A stretch of 64,000 nt of DNA from Lanius collurio (GCA_020086605.1 JACBWW010000015.1:9960310-10024309); one strand, 5' to 3'; positions 1-11,380 are shown, counted from the stretch's first letter. Made by a program: numbers and translations. The notes: generated by a model not told the origin, from the letters alone.

Positions 1-1755
1 GGTGAAGTCACTGGTCATTAGCTGTAAGTGCAATCAAAACTCTGCATGATGCAAGAAACATCAATTTGGGTTTTGTTGCGGATGGTCAGTGCTCTGATAG
101 TTTTGAAAAGTGTTAAGTCAGTTTTCCTAGTCAAAGTAAAATCTGTTTGAAAAATGGACATATTTAATGTTTATTCACCTCTGTAGACAAAGTGTAAGTA
201 AAGGAATAATATTTTTTGCTTAATCAGTTTGGAAATGGGGTCATTCACTGTGGTGAGATGCCTAGCTTGGTAATCTCAGCTAAGATCTTTGTCAGGTAAA
301 CCATAAGTGAGGAAAAACCCTCCACACAAAAAACCCCTCCTGCCCTTGAAAGATACCTGTAGATGTAAAACAAACAAAAGATCAAAGGGATGAAGCAGAG
401 CAGAAGGCTGAAGAAAGGGAAAAAATATAGAATCCTTACCTGAGAAGACAGGGATCTGAAAAGCAGAGTCATTGTAATGTGCTATAGTTAACAGACAAAA
501 ATGAAATGGTGAAAAAAACAATCTGTTACCTTGCACAGTTGAAAAGAGGTGTTACATTAATTTAAAATAAAAACCAAAGGTAAACTGGCTGATACTAAGT
601 AAGATTCTCCTTAGCATTTGCAGAAGAGGAGCTGCATGCCATGTATTTGATGAAGATGTACATGTAACAATTAAATATAATCCTGTGCATAATAATATCA
701 GTTACTTTTCAGAGGACAATGATACCTTAAAAAGTTATTAGAGAAATGATTTTAAGGACTAACCATAAATATTCTACCTGTAAAATGGCTTTCATTACAG
801 TGATCAAGTCTTGTGACTTTGCCAGAACAAGGTGGATTTCTTATGAGATGGTTTAAAAAACAAATTCATGTTAATATGAAGTTTGAGTCATAAAGGATTT
901 GAAAAAAATTAGTAATATGGACATATTTTTCCAAGACAAATTTTTAATCCTACTGAGGTTATTCCAGCCCCACCCTTTCCTAGGTGTTACGAGCATTTCT
1001 TCTCTCAACTTCTTAATCTGTGATTTCTGTGTCTTCTTTATTTTAATCATGCTTGCCATGCAAATAACACCCTGCATTGCAAGTTTATCTGCAAGTTTAT
1101 GAACTGAAATGTTGTGTATATATGTGCTTTACTGTGCTACCTCTCGGGGCCTGGCTAGTTGGTCATTGCCATGTGTTCGGGTGGACTCCTGTAAAAAAAA
1201 AATCAGTTTATTAGACTGATGCCTTGTTGCTGAAAATAATCTCCCTCTTTATGGTTCATGCCAAGAGAATCACTATTCACCTAATTTGGGCCAAATTTAC
1301 TTTGCTTTTCTGCTCCTTTGGACCATAACTACCATGTTGTAAGTTGCGCTTGTTTTCCAAAATAAGTAGCAAAATATGTACTTTTCCTTTATGAGTGTGT
1401 TTAGGATATAGAAGACACCAGTTTTAGGCATGAGAAACATTCCATAATGACTGCTGTGTAGATCACGAAAATCTGGCCAAAGAAGGATCTTCTACAAGAT
1501 TACTAATTTACAAGATTAGTTTCTATGTGAAATAATAGTGTGTCATTTCTTTTCAGGAGCTCACTTCATAAGTATGATAAATGCAGGAGTATTGCTCTGT
1601 CCTGTACATATTTGAGCTGAATTCTTCCACAGCCTTGCATGGCCTCAAGATGTAGATGTAGTGTCAGAAGGTCAATTATCTACATGCTTTTAAAATGTGT
1701 TTTCTCTTTGCCATGGGCTGTTATTGCCATAACTTATAGAGTCCTGAAATTGTCT
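1..1755. other. Unique AT-rich non-coding DNA
   Basis: No repeat family or credible gene is visible. The open frames are short, overlap one another on opposite strands and have no recognisable domains. One perfect CArG-type decamer lies at 1280-1289, but such matches are expected by chance at this base composition. Confidence 0.6.
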
Positions 1756-2042
1756 TCACAGAATGGGTAAGGTTGGAAGGGACTATGATACTCAAGCAGG
1801 GTCATCCAAGAGCACATGGCACAGGATTGCATCCAGATGGTTCTGGATTATCTCTGGTAAGGGAGACTCCACAGCCTCTCTGGACAATCTGTTCCTGTGT
1901 GTGGTCACTTGCATAGTAATGAAGTTCCTCCTTATGTTCAACTGGAACTTCCTGTGCATCAGCACCTGCCTGTTTTTCTAGTCCTATGGTATAGCATCTC
2001 TGAGAAGAGCTTGGCTCCTTTCTCTCTTCTGAGTCCTCTTCC
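1756..2042 (-). mobile_element. CR1 LINE, 3' fragment
   Basis: The segment starts with tcacagaatgggtaaggttg and continues through blocks typical of the reverse complement of a CR1 3' untranslated region: the ctcaagcagggtca block, the ggagactccacagcctctct block, the aagttcctcct block and a gagaagagcttggct block. The element therefore reads toward its 3' end on the minus strand. About 25-30 bases seem to be missing after the first ggaaggga block compared with the form I know, and the last CR1 octamer repeats are absent. It is a 5'-truncated dead copy, as most CR1 insertions are. Subfamily assignment would need alignment. Confidence 0.85.
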
Positions 2043-2912
2043 ATGCTTGGTCAGTAGCCTGTGTATGTGTTAAGATGTTATTGCTTGGGTGCTTATGTGA
2101 ATTTAGCATTGTTCTAAGAGCATCTAGATTCTGTGTTCAGTGCTGGAAGCTAAAACTCTCAATTTTGGATTAGCTTTACCTGATTTGTTTAGCAATTAAC
2201 TTATTACCTGTTTGGAGGCTGAGATAATTCCAAATAGCTTTGATTGGCAAGCCTCATTGAATTCTGTTTTCTTCAGTTTTCTGCTTTTTTTCTATAATTC
2301 AGAATGCACTGCCTCATTTTGGGGCGTGCTGTCATCCTGGTGGCTAGGTTTATGAGGTCTTTCATGCTTTCTATTTTGTTAGGCAATTTCTTGTTTATAT
2401 CACGTGGACTCCTAAGTGAAATGAAGATGGTGTTTGAAGGACTACAGCAACGGAAATCCCATCTCTCTGGAGACAGAATACAGTGCACTTGCTGTTGCAG
2501 TTAGATGTAATATAGCAGCAGCATTTGGGGATGTAGCAGCTGCTGACTTTCATTATGTTACCAGAAGCAACCTATTCTCCCATTACAGCACAGCTTCAGT
2601 CTGAGAGAGGGTTCACAGCATGGAGCTGAGAGGTGAGTGCATTATTCAGGGTTGCTCAGCAGGTCAGAGGGTGTGAGAAGCAGCTTGATACTGCTGGAAA
2701 GATGAGCCTTTGAACAATTTACTTCCCTAGAAGCTACGCTACTCTGTTCTTTGATTTTTGGTGAGCTTTCATATCAATAGGGCTAAGATTTAACACACTG
2801 TATTTACAAAAGAAGCTTTATGATACAGTTTTGAAGTCCTGTTGCTGTGATAGTTTGGTTCCCACACAGTTGATTCACTGTGATGTGATCTCTTTTAGGA
2901 GCGGCAATGGCA
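2043..2912. other. Unique non-coding DNA
   Basis: I see no repeat family or gene here. Short opposing open frames at about 2273-2504 overlap each other and look like chance frames. Confidence 0.5.
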
Positions 2913-3135
2913 TTATTCATACTCTGCTTGTTCATAAGTGTTAAATTCTGAAAGGATGCTTTCCATAAGTGATACCAGCAAGTTGCAGTTACTGGCTTTC
3001 AAAGTATCCGGGAGCTGAACTCTTTCAGCTTGAGCTGGCAGCTCTCTCTCAGCACCAGAATCTCTAGCTCTGTCAGCAACAGCAGCCCTTTTTAAGAAAG
3101 AGCTCTGCCTTTCATCATCTTTGTCCTTTAGAGGG
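2913..3135 (-). other. Possible terminal exon or chance open segment, unrecognised
   Basis: A minus-strand frame is open from above 3135 to a TAA at 2913-2915. A pyrimidine-rich stretch ending in TAG on the minus strand (AG paired to bases 3136-3137) would make a plausible splice acceptor, leaving about 74 codons to the stop. The predicted peptide is hydrophilic and mixed in charge, with an Arg/Glu/Ala-rich middle and the C-terminus SEFNTYEQAEYE. It has no motif that I recognise. No upstream exon, promoter or poly(A) signal was tied to it. It may be a terminal exon of an unknown transcript, a pseudogene piece or a chance frame. I lean to chance. Confidence 0.15.
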
Positions 3136-3668
3136 CTACCACAGAGAAAAACTAGAGGTTTCTTCTCACAAACTGGAGAAGGTTTTAAGCAATTTGGAGA
3201 AGAGTGCAGAGAAAAAAACAATTCTGACCTTTCTCTCCACTACCCCTCAGAGTTCAGTTTCTTCTCTCTCTTCCCATTCTTTCTCATGGGGACCAGGTCT
3301 GGAAAGGGGCTGTCTTTTAAGCAGATGGACAGAAAAAAGTTTCTTCAGACAGTTTTTACTCTCAGGTCAGCAAAAATGGGCAAGTTAGGAATCTGTAGAC
3401 TGAAAAAACATTGTTATTAAAATGAAATGTTATTAAAAGATGCAATGAAAGCAAGTGTAAGTGGTAGGCATAAGGTTAAATTTAAATTTATGGACATTAG
3501 AACATACCACCTCTGCACATGTAAGTGTAATTGCATGTTGCAATGTAGTATTAATGCCATTCAGCATTCAGCTATAAAATTCATTGCACAATGTTATTTT
3601 TAAATTTTTTCCAATAAGTGTGATCTCTAGAGTATTTACACTTTCTTAACCACTGGCAAGAACTCATG
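3136..3668. other. Unique AT-rich non-coding DNA
   Basis: Nothing identifiable is seen between the candidate exon and the CR1 mosaic. Two overlapping plus-strand open frames at about 3121-3420 have no coding character. Confidence 0.5.
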
Positions 3669-4283
3669 AATCATAGAATCAGAATGCCTGGGTTGGAAGG
3701 GACCTTAAGGATTACCATGGGCAGGGACATTTTCCACTAGATTTTTTTCAGATTTCTCAGAGCTCCATCCAACCTGGCCTTTAACACTTCCAGGGCTTGG
3801 GCCATCCATAATTTCTCTGGGCCACCTGTTCCTGTGCCTCACCATCTAAAGAACTTCCCAATATCTAATCTAAACCTGTTCTCTTTCAGTGTGAAACCAC
3901 TCTGCCTTGTCCTGTCACTACATGCCCTTGTGGAAAGTCCCTCTCCATCTTTCTTGTAGGCTCCCTTCAGCTACTGGAAGCCTGCTATTAGGTCACCTTT
4001 AAGCCTTCTTTTTTCCAAGCTGAACAAACCAAATTCTCTCAGACTTTCCTTGCAGGAGACATGTTCCATCCCTCTAGTGAACTTGGGGCCTTCCTCTGGA
4101 CTTGCTCCAACAGATCCCTGTCCTTCCTGTGCTGGGGACCCAGAGCTGGCTGCAGCAGTGCAGGTGGGGTCTCAGCAGAGTGGAGCAGAGAAGAATCCCC
4201 TCCCTCTCCCTGCTGGCCACTCTGCTTTGGATGCAGCCCAGGACATGACTGGCCTGAGCTCCAAGTGCACATTGCTCAGCTTG
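3669..4283 (-). mobile_element. CR1 LINE 3' region, inner boundary at an inverted CR1 piece
   Basis: This opens with the CR1 terminal signature atcatagaatcagaatg followed by ggttggaagggacctt, then runs through the reverse-complemented CR1 3' region: the cacttccagggcttggg block, the cctgttcctgtgcctcacca block, the cctgtcactacatgccc block, the ctctccatctttc block, the tgaacaaaccaaattctctc block and the ggtggggtctcagcagag block. It continues to a gctccaagtgcacattgctc block near 4280, where the match stops and a CR1 segment of the opposite orientation begins. A short deletion follows the first 30 bases of the 3' end. The piece at 4600-4908 continues the same element further toward its 5' side. 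Confidence 0.9.
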
Positions 4284-4592
4284 AGGAAGCTTTCAGGAAG
4301 TGGAAACAAGCACAGGTGGCCTCGGAGTAATACAGGGAAATTATATGGGAAGCTAATGAAAAGATTAGAGAAGCCAAGGCCTAGTTAGAATTGAATCTGG
4401 CCAGGAATATTAAAGGTGTCTGGAAGGGCTTCTGTAGATGCGTTGCAAACAAAAGAAAGACTAAGGGATAATGTCCTAAGGATGATTTTCTTCCTCTCCA
4501 GAAGGAAAGGGGAGACCTGGACAAAGAAAGGCTGAGGTTATTAACGACTTCTGTGCCTCAGTCTTCAATGCCAAATGCTCCAGCCACACCAT
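4284..4592 (+). mobile_element. CR1 LINE ORF2 internal fragment, opposite orientation, decayed
   Basis: Read on the plus strand, this resembles the part of CR1 ORF2 lying between the endonuclease and the reverse transcriptase. A degraded frame gives words such as FRKWKQAQVASE, an EKIREAKA-like lysine-rich segment, LELNLARNIKG and a KGFCR-type aromatic block, followed by blocks matching a GxLxTxxxxKAEVxNxFxxxVF-type region. Stop codons and frameshifts break it, so it is dead. It carries no CR1 3' end. It lies between two minus-strand CR1 pieces that are nearly contiguous in the element. Confidence 0.7.
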
Positions 4593-4599
4593 CCACACC

Positions 4600-4908
4600 A
4601 ACCACACCTCGATCTGTCCATCCCCCAGCCTGTGTTAGAATCGGGGGTTGCCCTGACCCAGATGCAGCACCTCGCACTTGCTCTGGTTAAACCTCATGAG
4701 ATTACCATGGGCCCAATTCTTGAGCTAGTTCAGGTCCTTCTGGATGGTGTACCATCCTTCAGCTGGGTCAGCTGCACCACTCAGAGCTTGGTGTCATCTG
4801 CAGGTTTTCTGGCAGTGCATTTGATCCCTTCATCTATGTCATTAATAGCACTGGTCCCAGTTTGGACCCCTGAGGGACATCACTTGTCACTGATGTCCAG
4901 TGAGACCA
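4600..4908 (-). mobile_element. CR1 LINE, ORF2 C-terminal/3' region, same element as 3669-4283
   Basis: The match to reverse-complemented CR1 resumes with cccccagcctgtgtt and gggggttgccctgacccag, then the cagcacctcgcacttg block, a catgagattaccatgggccc block, a caggtccttctggatgg block, an agcttggtgtcatctgcag block and a cccctgagggacatcactt block. In CR1 these encode the C-terminal part of ORF2 on the minus strand. Compared with the expected element, only about 50 bases seem to be missing between 4283 and 4600 once the inverted insert is left out. A 147-codon plus-strand open frame at 4575-5018 is an antisense shadow of this segment. Confidence 0.85.
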
Positions 4909-6768
4909 GGCAAGAGCTGTTGTTACTGGTGACTGTGTTTATAAATGATGTTACATTATATCTAGTATGTTATAAGCCATCCTTAATCATAGATTTCATC
5001 AAATTTTTAAGTATATAAGTTATTGGATTTGGAAATTAACTTCATAAATCAAAACCAAGATGTTTTCTCAAGTATTCTCTGAGAACTGTTGTGTGATTTT
5101 TGTTTGTTTGGGGTTTTTATTTTTATCATTTTGCTGAAATGCCAGTGTTTCAAGGAAATGATAAAAGACTTGAAACCTGTCCTGAACTAAGACTAGAATT
5201 CAGTAATACAGTGCTGTAGGAATAATCTTTTCTAGGGTCTTCTAAATAACAGGTATTCAGTGCTAACCTGCAAATCTAATTAATCATCACAACAACAACT
5301 GAAAAGCAATCATTTTTTCAGAAGTTCTGTATGGTTTTTGATAATTCTGAAGTTTTTTATTACATTTTCATATTGAGCAGTGGCTGTAGGTGCTGTGCTA
5401 TCATTTTTAGCAGCAATTTTAGCTCACTAAGAGTTCTCTCCCCAAGGAATTAAATGGATGAAATTTTGAAGATTACTTTCACCACTGTTACAAAGCTACC
5501 TGACTCCTTTACACTGTGCTGACTGATCCAGCACAGTTAGAGAATATTGTTTGAAAGATATATAACCCAATATCTTAAAGTCAAGGTATGATTGGGATCT
5601 CTTTTTTAAGTTCACTTATGGTTCTACAAGCGCTTTTGCAGGGGAAGAAAATGGAATTTTCTGGCTTTGTGGGTGCATTATTCATTACTTCTCATTAATG
5701 TCTGGAAATAAGGCAGTGCTTAGTTTGAAATGTACATTATTGAAGATTGCTCCTTTTTCATGAAGGAATGTGTATGATTTCTTAACTAGTCATTAGTACT
5801 GATCAAGGTGTCTGGGAAAAGTTAAACCATTGTGCCCCAGCTCTAATCAATCCTGTGACAACTTTTACTACTTTTCTTGTAAATTTTATCATACTTTTCA
5901 CAGGAAATGGCATTTATTTGGTATTTATTCAGCATGTAGAATAGTGAATCACAATTTGCATGATATTGTGAATGGCACTAAATCCAGGTGAGTAGGAGCA
6001 ATAATTCTAATATACCATCTATGTTGAGCCAGAAGAAAAAAAACTGCTTCAGTTTGAGACACTTGACCTTTTATCTATAGCATAAGTCAAACCCCAATAG
6101 GTTAAGTCACTCCATTCTTGGACAAGAATTTGCTTTTGAAAGCTGCCAGCTAGGTTGTTCTTGTTTTTTGCAGATGAACATGTTTGTGTAAGTTGTTATG
6201 AATGTTTTCTTAACCGTGTGATCTCACAGGATCAAAAGGTAAATAGTGAAACCCAAAACTTTTTTTATCTCCTAACAAAAAATTTTTCTTTTATTCCTGA
6301 AAAGGAGAAGCCAAGTTATCACAAGTTTTTCAAAAATACTTCAATCTTTCTATAAATATCCCTTCAGTATTCTAAAACTTTTGCTCATAAAGTTCCCATT
6401 GGCTTATTTCAGACAGTTTGAGATCTGAAAAGAGTGAGACTGATGTCATGTACCTTTAGACACAGGTCATGAATCACGAGATAAATTTTTCCTACACGTT
6501 TTACCTCTGATTCAGCTGCAGAGGGCAGTTCAACACTATTAAAGAACAGTTAGCAGTTAAACCACTTATAATTTAAGATCAAAGAGAAATTATATTGAAA
6601 ATAAAATGCTTTTAATAAGGAAAGATGTGGGAAGTTTGTTTCCATAGGTGATTTCATAGCATTTCCTAAGGACCCATTTTGTTTTCTGAGGTGACTACAG
6701 ACAAGCAGCAAGACTGAAGATGATCACTGTGAGATTTAAATGCCACCAAAACTCATTATTGTCTTTTA
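4909..6768. other. Unique AT-rich non-coding DNA
   Basis: No repeat family, gene or long open frame is recognised. The sequence is ordinary AT-rich DNA with short homopolymers. Confidence 0.6.
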
Positions 6769-6781
6769 TTTTTTTTTTTTT
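6769..6781. repeat. Poly(T) run, 13 bases
   Basis: A pure T run sits directly upstream of the CR1 endonuclease-region fragment. Confidence 0.95.
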
Positions 6782-7040
6782 AAGGAGCAGACCTGAAAGC
6801 TTTCAAGTGGTTCAGGAGCATATCTAAAATGCTCATACACCATCACATGCAGCATGAGAACCAGGATGAACTGGAAGATTCTGTCAGTTCCCAGAACTAT
6901 GACATCACCAGCATTGAAGAGACTTGGAATGCATCCCATGTTGGAGTGCTGGGACGGAGGCTGCAGGCTGGGCAGATGAGGTGGGGGAGTGACTCTGTGT
7001 GCCAGGGAGAGGTTTGGTTGTACAGCCTTGGCAGTTAGTC
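6782..7040 (+). mobile_element. CR1 LINE, 5' ORF2 (endonuclease-region) fragment
   Basis: The plus strand resembles the start of CR1 ORF2: an atctaaaatgctcatacacc block, a cacatgcagcatgagaacca block, an aggatgaactggaag block, then aactatgacatcaccagcat and gaagagacttggaatgc. The last two correspond to the conserved endonuclease region that reads roughly YDxxxxxET(W). A frame through 6829-7038 keeps NYDITSIEETWNASH. After that a gctgggcagatgaggtgg block fits the following Arg/Gly-rich part. Similarity fades after about 7030. There is no CR1 3' end nearby. CR1 copies are usually truncated at the 5' side, so an isolated 5' part must be left from a longer insertion since broken up. Confidence 0.65.
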
Positions 7041-10000
7041 ATGGTGTGGGTGGGTGACCTGCTTATATGCATGCAAAAGGTGTTATGAAACAGTCCAGGC
7101 AAATTCTTACCCTTTTAGTCCAGAGCCTTGAAACAAAAGTGATGAGATTGCAGACACGCTGGGTGCTTGCCATGGGAGGACAGTATCTTTTATCATGACC
7201 CACGTTTTCAAGCTCCACTGCAGTGCAGATCAGCACCTACAGTGGCAGTGTAACCCGGAACAGTGCAGAATTACCATGTGTTTCTGTGTGTGAAGAATGT
7301 TTTAGCAGTAAAATAAGAGGTTGCAGAGAGTGTGTCTATCCCGAGCTGTCTTTCCTCTTGTTCCCTTTAAGACTCTGCATGGTGCTCAGCTGACACCACC
7401 TTGCTCTTTACAGGCCTTTTCCAAAGCAGAGTCTGAAAAGAAGTCTGTCCCTTGCAAATATAAGGTGCTTTCAGGAAGAAGCATAACTTCACATTAGAAA
7501 AATTAATGTTAAAGTTAATTAAAAAGATTACCTGAAACTGAATTGATTCAAAACGTTGTGTACGTTATATCCCTGTGGTCTTCATGGAACTAAAATGAGA
7601 AGCTTCTTAAAAACATCACACTCTTTGGAGCCTCAGCACATAGGTAAATGATGGGTCTGATGTAAAGATATTTAAGATTAATGTAAGTAGCTTTTCTCTT
7701 GGAAGGCTATGAGTTGGCTTCTTAATCTCCTAGGTGTAATTTGAACTAACTCTTTCTGTTGGAAATAATCAAAACAGTCTAAAGCTTTCAGGAAGTGACT
7801 GTCCCATAGCTAGGGTCATACAAAAAATTATAAAGTGAAGAAACACTGCTTTATATACCAGTTTTTATTGTTATGTGTAGAAGAGAATTAGTATGTCTTC
7901 AACATGACATCTGAGATCCTAGACTAGCTGGTTTATATGAACTGAAGACATAACAGACACCCTTAGTATTTCTAGTAATCAAAAAGTTTATTACATCAAG
8001 CTAAGTGTATTGTTGATAAACTTGAATTTAATATTTGTATCCTAAGTAGAACAAATCCATTATTGCTTGAATTGTGCCAATAGAAGAAAAGCATAGTACT
8101 CTCATTAAATGTGAGAGAGATGGAAGTAATTTATGTATAGAAAGTAAGCAAAGTAATTTCTTGGGACCACAGGTCACTTAATTTGGAATTTTGTCACTTA
8201 ATATAAAAAAAGGAAGATATTTAGAGTGGCAAAGTAATATTCTTTGTGTGAGAGATAATACAAATCATTGAGTACCAGTCTTAAAAAGGTGCTAGTTAAG
8301 ATTTCATGTTGCACAATTAAATCAAGGTGCTTTGAAACATGAAACACCTGTTCTTAGATTCTGCTGTGATTTATAGCATCACACAGAGCAGAACAACTTT
8401 TCAAAGAATTTCCATGTAGACTCACAATGCCTATAAGCTTTGACACAACCATAATATCTCATTTTGATGCAAAATTTTCAAGCAATGAAGAATTAGCTGC
8501 CCCAACACTTGCTTTCGTGTCTAATTGTCTTAATTTTAACATGTGCTTTGTCCCTGCAATCCAAGTAATTTTTGGTGGGATATTTTGGTTAGCATATTTT
8601 GTCAAAAGTAGGTTTGTGTTAAAAAAAACAAACAAAAGTGATGTAAAAATAATAGTATAGATTTCTGTGAGACATAAACCCAGGCTTTCATGCCAAGGTA
8701 TGGTGAGGAAAATGTAAAATGCTCTGATGCACAAAGATTAGCTCTGAGGCAGATGTTCCCCTTGGCTGGAGCCTCCACTCTCTCTATCCTCTCATTGCCT
8801 GGCCCTGCCCTGGGGTCCTGCTGAAGTAACCTATGACTTCAAATTCAGGATTTCCACATGAGAAATCTATTGTGCATCAGAGAATTTGTTATTCCATATG
8901 TTGTCCTTATACACTGTTCAGAGCTGGCAAAAATGACCCCCAAACCTGAGAACGGAGAAATGTCATCAGGTGCCCTCCTCAGCTGAGGCTGTTATTGCAC
9001 GATGTTCTGGTCTGATTCTGCATTTCCTCAGTGGAATAGAACTCTTTCCTTGCTCAGTAAAATCTGTCAAGGAAATTTCATAGTCTCTATTTAATCTAGC
9101 TATTTAACAGGGCTTGTTCACCACCATAAATCCATTTAAAATTTTTGTCTTTCACGCTTGCAGAAAATGATTTCATCAGGGAGTGCTCAGGTCAAGGGAT
9201 GTGGTCTGAAATAAAGAGCAAAAAGGGAAAGTACTTTTTACTATTAGAGGTTTTGTCACTAGGGGTAGTATTTAACAGTTCTAGCACTATGAGTTAGTGT
9301 CAGATATGAGACTAAAGCTGCAATCAGGTAAGCAGTAAGGAGTTCATCCATATGAGCTTTCTCTCCTTATCCTTTCCTCAATCTTTCCTCTTATTCTGCC
9401 CTTACTGCATCCATGAACAAAGGCTTGGGAAGAACAAAGGTGCTGCTGAAGAACAAAGGCTTTTTTTTATGGACTGTTTCTTGGCATCATATGCTAAGAT
9501 CACAAAGATAAAAACTCAGCCATAAAAAGAGATTGGATGTCTTTATACAATATGACTTAGTTTTGCTGCACAATTGCACTGTCATCTTACTAATTTTTTT
9601 TTTTCCTTTGAAGCTACTGTTAAAATATCAGGGTGGGAAAACTGTAATATTCTAGAGTGGCAACACCTGATAACTTCTACTGCTAAACACTTCTATTTTT
9701 AAATTGCTCCATGACCTATTTTATTGGAATTTTCTTCATAGAAAGTCTTGGGAGACTCTATGTACTATACATTTCCAGTACTCTAAATGTCTGTTTGAGT
9801 CTTGGATGAAGACTGAAATGAGTGTTTATCGTTTCACTCAAGTGTGGATATGCAGTTCAGTTTTGGAGAATGTATTTAACAGAAGAGACAAGTGCTCCTG
9901 TCCAGTGCTCTGTCACAAGGGGGTGGCATGCATTGTGTATTAGTCCTTGAAGTAGTTTTGTTATTGGGGAGATAACTTATGTTTCAAGGGCCTGGAGAAT

Positions 10001-10429
10001 AAATCAGATATTTCAGAGAGTTCAGTAGCTCTAAGAATCTGAAGTACATCATGCATGCTAAATATTTTTTCCTACTGTATTTCTTGGAGTAGTAAATTAG
10101 CCAAAATCTTTATAGACGTGCAGAATTTCTGCTCTGTAATGCAGTTTAAGCAACATAACGAAGTTTTATGATCACAGTAAGATGAATCTAGTTTGTTATC
10201 CCATTTAAACCTGAAGGGTTTGAATGAATGGAATAGATTGTTATTTTGTACATTTTTTAAAATAACAATTGGATTACAGAGAAAAATTTTTTAAAAAACC
10301 AACATAAAAAAATCCAACAAACCCAAAAAACACTCCATGCCCTCAAATAATAAAATACTAAATTAGACAATGTTATAAGGTGTTTTGAATCACGATAGTG
10401 TGCCCCAGCCAAACCATCTTTAGTTATTC
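7041..10429. other. Mostly unique non-coding DNA
   Basis: No gene or repeat family is recognised. Three copies of gaacaaagg lie within 9415-9459 at 17-19 base spacing. A CTCF-like match is listed separately at 9913-9928. Open frames at 8427-8734 on both strands overlap each other and look like chance. Confidence 0.5.
9913..9928 (+). promoter_or_regulatory. CTCF-like motif match
   Basis: The bases tcacaagggggtggca agree with most of the known CTCF core (CCASYAGRKGGCRS-type). This is a sequence match only, and single matches of this quality occur by chance. Confidence 0.2.
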
Positions 10430-11275
10430 CAATTGGAGCCCTCAGAGAGAGACCAGGCTGGAGTTATCCTCACAAGCTTCACCTGGCCATTCACCTTCAG
10501 GTGTAGCAGGTCAGCTCCTGGAGGGTTTTTAAACCCAGCCAGAAGGTTCAGGGAAAAAGAGAAGAAGAAGAAAGAGGTGAGACAAGTTTATGCTGCTTGT
10601 CCTGTTGTTTGGATTTCCTGGACTAACTTGGCTGCTGATCACTGGATGGGTTTTGTTGCTGCCATCATCTTGACTCTGCTTGCCTGGATCTGGAGCATAA
10701 GGAACTGAAAGGTACTGATACATAAACTGTGCTAAACTAGAATTGAGAAAAGAGAAGCTGAAAGGCTAAAATACCAAGTCAGCAAGTAATAGATAAAGAG
10801 GACTGTGCTGCACTGGATTAGGAACCGATTGTATTATCTGAAAAGTGTGTGTGGAGCTCTTGGACAAAGTAAAGAGATCAATCAAGTAATGTGTAATCTC
10901 ATTCACAGCAGTTGCAAAATGTATTAAGTACTGTGTTAAGTATAAGTACTGTGATAAGTAAGTCAAATGTGTATTGCTGTATTATAGATAAGTTAGTAAA
11001 TGTATAAATACTGTGTTAAGTAAATATAAGTAAGTGGGCTATATAGGTTATGTATGAGTTTGTAAAAGTAGTTATAACGTGTAAGTATGGGATAGGTAAG
11101 GATAACACACAAAAGAGGTGATAAGTAGCTATTATTGTGCAAATTGGAAGATGTGTGAGTTCTAGCAGGATGCCCAAAGAGGTGACACATATTTTAAACA
11201 ATAAGAAGCTTTTGTGTACTCACATCGATTCGTTGAACAGAAGTGCTGAGTTCCCGTAAGACAACAGAGTTGCAT
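10430..11275 (+). repeat. LTR-like block with degenerate short tandem repeats, unclassified
   Basis: This block differs from its AT-rich surroundings. The first 290 bases are richer in GC and hold a 91-codon open frame (10433-10708) whose C-terminal 30 residues contain a hydrophobic stretch, GFVAAIILTLLAWIW, that could span a membrane; its N-terminal half looks non-coding. The middle (10920-11110) is a degenerate array built from taagta and actgtgttaag words. The end has AATAAG at 11200-11205, a poly(A)-signal-like hexamer, followed by a non-AT-rich stretch closing at ttcccgtaagaca (about 11266), which reminds me of an endogenous-retrovirus LTR R-U5 end. I cannot define both termini or a target-site duplication. 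A solo LTR is the favoured reading. A unique degenerate minisatellite is the alternative. Confidence 0.35.
10927..11024 (+). repeat. Diverged 18-bp tandem/dispersed repeat, three recognisable copies
   Basis: An agtactgtgttaagtata unit at 10927-10944 is followed directly by agtactgtgataagtaag at 10945-10962. A third copy, aatactgtgttaagtaaa, lies at 11007-11024. Further taagta and gtaagt words spread to about 11100. Confidence 0.75.
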
Positions 11276-11380
11276 TATAAGTGAAATAGTCTAACAAATT
11301 CAGACATCTTCTAGGAAACTTCTAAGGCTTTCACTTTTCCTTAATAAGTCGCTCTTCTGTTTGTGTGAATACTGATAAGT

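Noticed and set aside
1280..1289. CArG decamer CCTAATTTGG
   Set aside because: Several CC(A/T)6GG matches are expected by chance at this AT content, and there is no context.
4050..4388. 112-codon and 89-codon plus-strand frames
   Set aside because: Both run through reverse-complemented CR1 3' sequence. Only the last part of the 89-codon frame overlaps real CR1 ORF2 words, which are annotated as such.
4575..5018. 147-codon plus-strand frame
   Set aside because: It is an antisense shadow of the CR1 fragment at 4600-4908 and has no protein features of its own.
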